Part shown: positions 10,998-17,592 of the stretch, in pieces
Position numbering within the stretch: the first letter of the stretch is position 1
Layout: each line of letters starts with the position of its first letter
Assembly: GCF_023824195.1 (NCBI RefSeq)
Contig: NZ_CP085447.1
Coordinates: forward strand, 1 to 64,000
Length of the DNA: 64,000 bases
Origin: Priestia megaterium
GTDB lineage: Bacteria > Bacillota > Bacilli > Bacillales > Bacillaceae_H
Direction: 5' to 3'
The notes under the pieces: model-generated
What the model was told of the DNA's origin: nothing
The model's input: only the letters and a program-made list of their open reading frames with translations
Databases searched by the model: none
Translations under genes and position numbers: made by a program

Positions 10998-11371
10998 TTG
11001 TTATACCTTTCTAAAAAAGCTGCGACCAATTCTCCTCGTTTAGCAGCTTGTTTTTCTTCCACTTGTTCAAAGACTTCCACCATGGATCGTTTCATACTTT
11101 CTTCCATACAAAACCATTCGTTTCGTAGAAAGAGGCGCTCCGTTTCCATTAGTTGACTTATTTTTTCAGAGATGACTTCCACCATCTCCTCTACAGATGG
11201 AATGGATACAATCTGTTTTTGTGTTTCTTGTGTTTCATCTTTCAGTGTTTGATGTTCTCGACAGATACGAGCAATCGCATCACCAAGATATCGGATATGA
11301 TGTTCGTTCATGTAATCAATAAGATAGTGATCTGTTTCTACATCAAAAGAAATTTTACGTCTTTGTTTCAT
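10994..11371 (-). CDS. Relaxosome accessory-like protein, paralogue of the gene at 9347-9787
   Basis: A 125-residue protein whose N-terminus (KISFDVETDHYLIDYMNEHH, then RYLGDAIARICREH) parallels the protein made downstream of the relaxase, followed by predicted coiled coil. Start and stop overlap its neighbours by ATGA on both sides, so it is translationally coupled to the RHH protein before it and the relaxase after it. It is likely a DNA-binding partner in the relaxosome (inference from context and duplication). Confidence 0.65.
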   Translation of the reverse strand: MKQRRKISFDVETDHYLIDYMNEHHIRYLGDAIARICREHQTLKDETQETQKQIVSIPSVEEMVEVISEKISQLMETERLFLRNEWFCMEESMKRSMVEVFEQVEEKQAAKRGELVAAFLERYNK

Positions 11372-11628
11372 TCTTCTTCATCCTCCTCCATCATTTCTTG
11401 AATAAATCCATTCATCGTTTCCATAGCAATTGCACATTTCTCCATCATCTTTATATTTTTATCAATAAGATGTTCTAACGCTGCTTCATGATCTTGTTGC
11501 AGTTGAAGAAGAGCAAATGTTTCTACCTGACCTTTTAATAATTCCTGACGAGAAATCTTTTTTTCTTTTGCCATTTCATCGATTTTTTTAACGGCAATTG
11601 GATCAATATTTCGTAAAAAGATATCCAT
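11368..11628 (-). CDS. Ribbon-helix-helix MobC-like protein
   Basis: An 86-residue protein starting MDIFLRNIDPIAVKKIDEMA and continuing KEKKISRQELLKGQ, the strand-helix-helix pattern of CopG/MobC-type DNA-binding proteins; the rest is an acidic helix ending in a Glu run. Such proteins bind oriT and help the relaxase nick. It is the first gene after the candidate oriT and overlaps the next gene by ATGA. Confidence 0.75.
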   Translation of the reverse strand: MDIFLRNIDPIAVKKIDEMAKEKKISRQELLKGQVETFALLQLQQDHEAALEHLIDKNIKMMEKCAIAMETMNGFIQEMMEEDEEE

Positions 11629-11874
11629 AACATTCGTTCCTTTCCTGTAGATTGTGGTTCCCCACTAAAGATGAGAGAAGAGCATAAGGGGTTTCTGCTA
11701 TCACATAGGGTGATAGGCTAGGCAAAGCCTAGCGAAACCGTGATATCAAGAAAAAGCTCTTCACGTCCCTTTTGAGTCCCCTTTTCACCCTTAAACCCTG
11801 TTTTTTCAGGTCGAATTTTTACCTTTTAATCCCATTTATTGACCCTAGTCCCTTTTGAGTCCCCCTTCGTTTTT
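11629..11874. other. Candidate origin of transfer (oriT)
   Basis: This non-coding segment sits directly upstream of the relaxosome genes. It has two adjacent perfect inverted repeats, 11698-11716 (CTATCAC/GTGATAG) and 11717-11733 (GCTAGGC/GCCTAGC), enclosed by GTTTC (11691) and GAAAC (11734). A 17-bp direct repeat GTCCCTTTTGAGTCCCC occurs at 11765-11781 and 11848-11864. Stem-loops plus direct repeats beside a relaxase are the usual build of an oriT. No nick site can be named from sequence alone. Confidence 0.6.
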
Positions 11875-12762
11875 TCACTTCATGACCAAATCCTGTTCTT
11901 TTTCGTTCAACTTTTTCAGCTTTTCTTGCAAACTTTTTTGCTCATCTTCATAGAGCTGAATGCTTTCATCACTCGATTGAATTGCTTCTTTTTTCATCGC
12001 GATTTTTGATTCTGTATCGGCTTTCTCCTCATCAACTTGGTACTTCATATCACGTTGTAACTCGTTCATTTCTTGTTGGATTTGACGTTTTTGTTTCGCT
12101 TCCAGAGCGATCGCTTTTTCATAGTTTTGCATTTTCTTTTTCACTGTTTTTTTCTCCAATTGATTGACTAAAAGGGAATAGTCTTGCTTCTGTTGAAGGC
12201 TCTTTCCTTTCCCTTGTTTTGTCTTTGTCTGATCGGAATAAAGGGTTGTAAGGAATGATTGACTGTCTTCTTTTTCAGCTGTATCTGTTGAATAGTGGCT
12301 CGTCATATCCTCCACGTTCACCGTTTCATTCTCTTCCTCTTCTTGATACAAATCAAAGGCAAGTGCTTCCCAGTGAGGCGATAAATTATTTACTCTTACT
12401 ACGTAATATCCTTCATCTTCATAAACGACTTTCACAGGTAATTTCACGTTTGGGTTTGCTTTTTCCATCGCAGAAAAGGAGAGGTTTTCGTCCTCTCCTT
12501 GATCGATTTTCACTACCATATCTAATGCATGAGCTGTTGGATAATACACACGTTCTTCAAGCGTAATGTTTCCCGTTCCTGCCGTCGAAATCGGCTCAAA
12601 CGTTTTCGTATGATAGAGCCTGTCGTCCGTATGGATATAAAATTTTGACGTTAAGAGAGACAAAAAGCCAAGAAAGAAAAAGGCTAAAATGGCTGTGTAT
12701 TTCCATGACTGTTTTCTCCGTAAATTAAACCGGTAATCGTCTAGCTTCTTTTTAATTGTCAA
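11875..12762 (-). CDS. Membrane-anchored conjugation protein with coiled-coil tail
   Basis: A 295-residue protein with one N-terminal membrane segment (AILAFFFLGFLSLL), then an extracytoplasmic beta-like region with Ser/Thr and acidic stretches, then about 100 residues of Lys/Glu/Gln-rich coiled coil to the end. I prefer the TTG at 12762, because the GTG at 12771 lies inside the SD sequence GAGGTG. It is not recognised. Position next to the VirB8-like gene suggests an envelope part of the transfer channel. Confidence 0.65.
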   Translation of the reverse strand: MTIKKKLDDYRFNLRRKQSWKYTAILAFFFLGFLSLLTSKFYIHTDDRLYHTKTFEPISTAGTGNITLEERVYYPTAHALDMVVKIDQGEDENLSFSAMEKANPNVKLPVKVVYEDEGYYVVRVNNLSPHWEALAFDLYQEEEENETVNVEDMTSHYSTDTAEKEDSQSFLTTLYSDQTKTKQGKGKSLQQKQDYSLLVNQLEKKTVKKKMQNYEKAIALEAKQKRQIQQEMNELQRDMKYQVDEEKADTESKIAMKKEAIQSSDESIQLYEDEQKSLQEKLKKLNEKEQDLVMK

Positions 12763-12772
12763 TGTGTTCACC

Positions 12773-13357
12773 TCATTTCAAGATTTCTGTTTTTAATTCT
12801 TCGATACTATAAACGATCCATTTCTTTTCTTCTTTTCGCAATAAAACCTGAATGATGTCATGCGTTTGATCGTCTACATTTTCCTCTTTGATAACCAAAT
12901 GATTCGTAAACTCTGCGATCACTTTCACCTCATCTTGCCCCCCATCAAACTGTTGAACATAAAGATGAAGGTCACTTGGATTGGAGTTATACGTATTGCC
13001 ATAATCAAATGTTTCTGTTGGATAAAATTGCGCATAAAGTTCTTTGTCCATAATGGCTTTAGCAATCTTTTTTCGCTCCTCAAATCCTTCTTTTTCACGA
13101 TGATAGGACACATCAATAAACTGTTTGACGGTATCTAAATACGCTCGCTTTTGTTGTTCTTGCGCAGAAGGAAGCACCTCATTCAATTGCTTTTTCAATT
13201 CATTATTTTCCTGTTTTAATGTGTCATTAGTGACTTGAAGTTGTTTCGAAGCTGTCGCTTGAGAGATATTCTGATTGAGGTAGATATTCCAAATGGTCAC
13301 GCCTGCAATCGCAACGGCAAGCGCTCCAAATAATATGACACCAGCTTTGTTTTTCAT
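12773..13357 (-). CDS. VirB8/TcpC-like channel component
   Basis: A 194-residue protein: a membrane segment at residues ~7-28 (VILFGALAVAIAGVTIW), a short coiled coil (NDTLKQENNELKKQLNE), then a ~110-residue domain with the pattern expected of the NTF2-like fold of VirB8 and Gram-positive TcpC/OrfG proteins (four helices leading into a curved sheet, ending WIVYSIEEL). The fold call is inference from pattern, not from a profile search. SD AAAGGAGAATG precedes the start. Confidence 0.6.
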   Translation of the reverse strand: MKNKAGVILFGALAVAIAGVTIWNIYLNQNISQATASKQLQVTNDTLKQENNELKKQLNEVLPSAQEQQKRAYLDTVKQFIDVSYHREKEGFEERKKIAKAIMDKELYAQFYPTETFDYGNTYNSNPSDLHLYVQQFDGGQDEVKVIAEFTNHLVIKEENVDDQTHDIIQVLLRKEEKKWIVYSIEELKTEILK

Positions 13358-13370
13358 CCTACATTCTCCT

Positions 13371-14486
13371 TTAAAATCGTTTTACACGTCCGTTAAATTT
13401 GTCACCAAAGTAGGTACCTTTTTCCATACTCGCAATAGCTACGCCCGTTTTTCCTTGGCAACCTAAGAACTTATTATCGCCCACGTAAATGCCCACATGG
13501 CCGTCTATCTTATACGTATCAAAGAACACCACATCACCAGGCTTCATGTCTTTTGGATTGATCGCTTGCCCTTGCGTTTTAAGGGTATCGGTTGTGACAC
13601 CAGACAGTGGACCGACATTCACACCTACCTGTTCAAACGCCCATCTCACAAAACTTGAACAATCAAAACGTCCTGCGTTAATATCAGATTGAGAGCGCCC
13701 TCCACCGAAAACATAACGTGTTTTTCCTATGAGGGTTTCACCTGCTTCAATGACTTTCACACCGGATTTACTTCCACTTCCACCACTCGAAGGAGTTGTA
13801 GGCTTCCCATCAGCTGCAATTGTTCCTGTGTAATATTTTAAGACCGCAGAAACGTACAAGGCGTCGCCATAACATGCCCCATAGGGTATCATTTCAGGAC
13901 GTACACAGTGATAATTTCCGGTATGTTTAACTCGTTGATATTGCATTTGCGAAAAGGAAATCGCTAACTCTGGGGTGTACTTTCCTCCATTTTTCATGAC
14001 ATAATTGATAAATCCACCGCCAAAATTATAACTCTGTAGACATAATTTCAAATCATACTTCGCTTTTTCTAGTACACTTTTGAAGTGTAAAACCCCTTTA
14101 TCAATCGATAATTCCGGGTTCTTAATACAGCCAACCTTACCGTCACAATAGGATTCCGAACTTTGCATCGGATCGCTTCCGCGTCCGCCACTTTCTTGCA
14201 TCATCAGTGCCATCATAATTGGCACATACGAAGCATCTAGCCCATGTTTTTGCGCGTATTTTTCAAGTAAAGGTTGATACCTCATGACTTCTGGTGAGAC
14301 ATTCGCTGTTCCTGCCCCAATGCCTCCGCCTTCAATTTCTGTTACTTCTCCTTGTTCATTCTGGCTTTCAAATCCACCTGTTATGGCGACAAAGGTTCCC
14401 ATGAGTAAGAGGCCCGATAATCCTAACAGGATCAACGCGCCTCCAATCAAATATTTTTTAGGAATGAGATGCAAAACGACATGCAA
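13371..14486 (-). CDS. Bifunctional cell-wall hydrolase (SLT + NlpC/P60), VirB1/CwlT-like
   Basis: A 371-residue protein with an N-terminal membrane anchor (GGALILLGLSGLLLM), a lysozyme/transglycosylase-type domain with the likely catalytic Glu in MMQESGG near residue 98, and a C-terminal NlpC/P60 peptidase with the catalytic Cys in FDCSSFVRWAF near 275 and its His in DGHVGIYVG. It cuts both glycan and peptide parts of peptidoglycan so that the transfer channel can cross the wall, as CwlT does for ICEBs1. Start is TTG at 14486, with GGAGGTG placed ideally and located inside the end of the VirB4 gene, so translation is coupled. Confidence 0.88.
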   Translation of the reverse strand: MHVVLHLIPKKYLIGGALILLGLSGLLLMGTFVAITGGFESQNEQGEVTEIEGGGIGAGTANVSPEVMRYQPLLEKYAQKHGLDASYVPIMMALMMQESGGRGSDPMQSSESYCDGKVGCIKNPELSIDKGVLHFKSVLEKAKYDLKLCLQSYNFGGGFINYVMKNGGKYTPELAISFSQMQYQRVKHTGNYHCVRPEMIPYGACYGDALYVSAVLKYYTGTIAADGKPTTPSSGGSGSKSGVKVIEAGETLIGKTRYVFGGGRSQSDINAGRFDCSSFVRWAFEQVGVNVGPLSGVTTDTLKTQGQAINPKDMKPGDVVFFDTYKIDGHVGIYVGDNKFLGCQGKTGVAIASMEKGTYFGDKFNGRVKRF

Positions 14487-14489
14487 GAC

Positions 14490-16424
14490 TTACGCACCTC
14501 CTCCGTATAGAGCTTTCTCTTCTTCATCCACTTCGATATGAAAAGGAATGTTTTTTACGGCATCAATGGATAAGATAACATCCCCTGTGGCAAGCTTCGG
14601 GATCTCCTCAAGTTCACTGGATGTGATCCCCGTTCCAAAAACGCGTTGAATCGTTTCAATGCTGTTTCGGTCTTGTTGCATAATAAATTTGTACTGCGTA
14701 AATTCAAATAGTTTTTTGATTTCCTCGACGGCTGTTTGATCCGAACCCTCTGGCACAAAGTCACGGATTGAGTGACTCGCAAAGATTAATCCTCCAAAGT
14801 ACTTACGCGCTTCTCGGCTGAATTTCCCTAGAAACTGTAGGGCATCTTCATTCCCCTTTCTTGTGTTGATGATATGATGAGACTCGTCAATCACAATGAG
14901 GTAACGAATGGCATCTTCAAAGGCAAGTTCGCCTCGCCCGTAAGCTTCCATTTGAGGTGCTCCTTGTTGAAGCATGTTATCCCACAACATGTTCATTACA
15001 TTAAACAACTGTGCTTGAAAGATTTCACTTTTCAAGCTTGATAAGTGACGCAACGAAAAGAAGACAATTTGTTCTTCTGAAAAGTTATCAATAGTGGAAA
15101 TCCCATCAAATAATTTGGCGTAGGTTTCTACTAAATTCGTAATATGCAACTCCATTAGCTCTAATCGATTCTTGCGTCCTTCTCCTAAATGGGCGTGATG
15201 TACTTTCTTTTCACGATCCGCATAGAGTTCTTGGCGAATATACGCTAAAAAATCACTAAACGTGGGATATTCTTCGGGACGAAGACTTGTAATAGTGTTA
15301 TCATCGCCTTTTTCTTCATCCCATAATTCCCTTTTAATATAAAACTTTCGCAGAAGATTTTCATATTCTTTGAGTTCAGCATCTGTTGCTTCGGGCGCAA
15401 TAAAACGGTAGAAAATGGTCAGTTTAGACAAGTGATGCGTAAAGCTTAACGTCTCTTTTTCATCCGTTTTATAGACTTGTAGGGGATTAATTTGCCCTTC
15501 CGATCCATCAAGGGAAACTTGCTTTCCTCCCAGTTGCTGCACAAGATCTTTAAACTCTCCAACGATGTCTAGTCCACGGATCTTATAGCCTTTGATTGCG
15601 TTATCCATCGTGACTTTTTTGAGGAAGGTCGATTTCCCAGCCCCCATGCGCCCAATCATGACCGCATTGTAACTTTTTCGCTGTTCATCTTTATGAAACA
15701 AATCAAAAATGACGCTGCCGCCTGTTCCAGTTGTGCCTTGATATGTCCCGTAAGGATCATCTAGCTTCATAAAATGAAAAGGAAACCCTCCAGCTAACGC
15801 AAGTGCGGGGATTTCCTTTCCTTTTCGTTTATTGGGGTATTTTTTTTGAATATGAAAAGGCGTGACCATCGACTCCCATTCATACTCTTGTTCATTTAAG
15901 AAAATGGAGCCTCGGAAGTTATGGGTTTCAAGGTGATGAATGACTTCTTTCACGTGTTGTTCCAAGTCAGGAATCGTTTTAGCTGCAAGGTAAATGCGAA
16001 GATGAACACGTTTAATGACTTCGCCATTCACCACATGTCGGTACAAGTCTTTCATGTCTAAATATTGTTCCTGGGCATCCATTCGATCAATGTTTTCTTT
16101 TGCATTAATATGACGAGCGTTTTGTTCACTCATGTTTTTACTAATGGCTGCCACGACTTCTTTACGGTTGTCACTGATCACATCAAGTGTCGTAATCGCA
16201 TTCGGCATATTCATAATCGGGGCTAACCAGAAGTTATTCACGTTGGTTGGGTAGCCGTATACATGAACGCATGTGGTATAACCGTCACCATTGCGCGTCA
16301 CATTTTCTTTGAAGCTCACGCCTCCTTGTGGCTGAATTTGAGCAATTAAGCGTGGATTGTAGCCTTTCTTTTGTTTTTCTTGTTCAGGCGTTTTCTCTTT
16401 TTTACGAAATGGAATAGACATCAT
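14490..16424 (-). CDS. virB4: VirB4-family conjugation ATPase
   Basis: A 644-residue ATPase that powers assembly of the type IV secretion channel. Walker A is GRMGAGKST near residue 258, Walker B LIVIDESHH near 513, with the FASHSIRDF and MQQDRNS segments typical of VirB4/TraE families in between and after. It lacks the long N-terminal domain of classical VirB4; a separate 213-residue gene just upstream may supply this. It ends four bases before the wall-hydrolase start. Confidence 0.9.
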   Translation of the reverse strand: MMSIPFRKKEKTPEQEKQKKGYNPRLIAQIQPQGGVSFKENVTRNGDGYTTCVHVYGYPTNVNNFWLAPIMNMPNAITTLDVISDNRKEVVAAISKNMSEQNARHINAKENIDRMDAQEQYLDMKDLYRHVVNGEVIKRVHLRIYLAAKTIPDLEQHVKEVIHHLETHNFRGSIFLNEQEYEWESMVTPFHIQKKYPNKRKGKEIPALALAGGFPFHFMKLDDPYGTYQGTTGTGGSVIFDLFHKDEQRKSYNAVMIGRMGAGKSTFLKKVTMDNAIKGYKIRGLDIVGEFKDLVQQLGGKQVSLDGSEGQINPLQVYKTDEKETLSFTHHLSKLTIFYRFIAPEATDAELKEYENLLRKFYIKRELWDEEKGDDNTITSLRPEEYPTFSDFLAYIRQELYADREKKVHHAHLGEGRKNRLELMELHITNLVETYAKLFDGISTIDNFSEEQIVFFSLRHLSSLKSEIFQAQLFNVMNMLWDNMLQQGAPQMEAYGRGELAFEDAIRYLIVIDESHHIINTRKGNEDALQFLGKFSREARKYFGGLIFASHSIRDFVPEGSDQTAVEEIKKLFEFTQYKFIMQQDRNSIETIQRVFGTGITSSELEEIPKLATGDVILSIDAVKNIPFHIEVDEEEKALYGGGA

Positions 16425-16450
16425 CTCGGTTTCATCCTCTCTTCTTGATT

Positions 16451-16579
16451 TTATCGTTTCTCTATGGGTTCATGAACAAGGTGAAAAGGATTCACGTTTC
16501 CCTTTTCGACCTCTATCACTAGTTTCGTTCCTCCTACTTGCTTCAGCATATGAGTGAAGCCCTCTGTTTTTTTATTCAT
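16451..16579 (-). CDS. 42-residue protein between VirB4 and its upstream partner
   Basis: A short frame with a strong ribosome site (GGAAGGAG) starts 16 bases after the preceding stop. The product begins MNKKTEGFTHMLKQVGGTKL and has no membrane segment. The longer frame covering this interval overlaps the preceding gene and is not expected. Because gene order and spacing are tight here, I think it is a true gene; function unknown. Confidence 0.5.
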   Translation of the reverse strand: MNKKTEGFTHMLKQVGGTKLVIEVEKGNVNPFHLVHEPIEKR

Positions 16580-16595
16580 TACGTATTCTCCTTCC

Positions 16596-17237
16596 CTATT
16601 GTTTATTGCCGAGCTTGGCATTTTGATTATAGAGTTTGTAAAGCAAATCAATTTTCTTTTCTTGTGACACCGTTGATAAAGGCAAAACGGATTGAACATC
16701 ACGCATGAATTGAGCGTGACGGGCGATGACATCCGTTTCCTTATCCCCATAGAGAAAGAGGAAGTATTCACGATTGGTACGTCCCCACTCTAAATATTGC
16801 AGTTCCTTTAGTTTTTTCTGCAGAAACCGTAAGAACAAGGCATCCTCTGATTGGTGGATTTTCTTCTGTAAAAACTGTTGTTGTTTTTGAGTGGATACAG
16901 GTAAATTCAAGGACACCACCTTGAGCGACTTCTCATCCCCTTGATAGCCTTTGGCTAACATATAAATATGACGATTCGCGTCTTCCTCATTTAATGAATT
17001 GACATCGGTGCTTTGAATTTGCCAGATATCAAAATAGCCTCCTTCTTTCAGTTCAAACAGGCCATTCTTGGTTTGATCGATAATGGGAATGATATCCGTT
17101 ACACTCTTTTTAATTTCTGGCGGTTTTTCCTTCTTCTTTTTTATTTCTCCTTTTGAACCTTCACGACTAAAAGGAAAAAGCTTTTTGGAAGAGCGTGCTG
17201 CTTGTTTTTGGATCTCCTTTTCATCAAATATTGCCAT
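16596..17237 (-). CDS. Conjugation protein, possible separate VirB4 N-terminal-domain partner
   Basis: A 213-residue soluble protein with a basic first 45 residues (GSKGEIKKKKEKPPEIKK) and then a mixed alpha/beta domain beginning SVTDIIPIIDQTKNGLFELK and containing WGRTNREYFLFLYG. In other Gram-positive systems an N-terminal VirB4 or TraC-like domain has this kind of opening (mature function: contact with the channel). Here it is encoded alone, just before a VirB4 that lacks such a domain. The role is inferred; I do not know an official family. Confidence 0.5.
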   Translation of the reverse strand: MAIFDEKEIQKQAARSSKKLFPFSREGSKGEIKKKKEKPPEIKKSVTDIIPIIDQTKNGLFELKEGGYFDIWQIQSTDVNSLNEEDANRHIYMLAKGYQGDEKSLKVVSLNLPVSTQKQQQFLQKKIHQSEDALFLRFLQKKLKELQYLEWGRTNREYFLFLYGDKETDVIARHAQFMRDVQSVLPLSTVSQEKKIDLLYKLYNQNAKLGNKQ

Positions 17238-17251
17238 GTGGTAAGCCTCCT

Positions 17252-17542
17252 TTATTCATGATCCCGATCAATGGCACAGTAGGTACTTTTCTTGCGCACC
17301 ATCGTGAGTAATAAGATTTCATACATTCTTTTTTGCGGATTGGTTAACGGTCGAAGAATCATTACTAAACCAAATAGGCTCATAAACACGTAAAACGGAA
17401 TATGGAGCATCGGATGAATAAAATAGCGTAACATCATTGTAAAAAGCAATAAACCGATGATAAACAGCAAATCAAATAAATAAAGCGATTTATTAATCTT
17501 CAATTCCGTTGAAATTTCTTTTGGGATTGTATAGTTTGCCAT
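17252..17542 (-). CDS. VirB3-like two-helix membrane protein (DUF5592-like)
   Basis: A 96-residue protein with an amphipathic start (YTIPKEISTELKINKSLYLF) and two membrane segments (LLFIIGLLLFTMML and IPFYVFMSLFGLVMIL), then a short basic cytoplasmic tail. Size, topology and place between the VirB6-like and VirB4 genes fit VirB3/TcpE-class inner-membrane proteins. SD AAAGGAG is well placed. Confidence 0.65.
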   Translation of the reverse strand: MANYTIPKEISTELKINKSLYLFDLLFIIGLLLFTMMLRYFIHPMLHIPFYVFMSLFGLVMILRPLTNPQKRMYEILLLTMVRKKSTYCAIDRDHE

Positions 17543-17566
17543 CTAGGAATCTCCTTTCCATAAAAA

Positions 17567-17592
17567 AGAGAAGTAACGTTGGTTACTTCTCT
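17567..17592 (-). terminator. Intrinsic terminator inside the conjugation operon, after the VirB6-like gene
   Basis: On the minus strand the arms AGAGAAGTAAC and GTTACTTCTCT pair around a four-base loop and are followed by six T. The VirB6-like stop codon lies in the stem. It would cut off every gene from the VirB3-like protein to the relaxase unless it is read through. Confidence 0.75.

Noticed and set aside
16580..16771. N-terminal extension of the 42-residue protein
   Set aside because: It overlaps the end of the 213-residue gene in another frame; the SD is directly before 16579.
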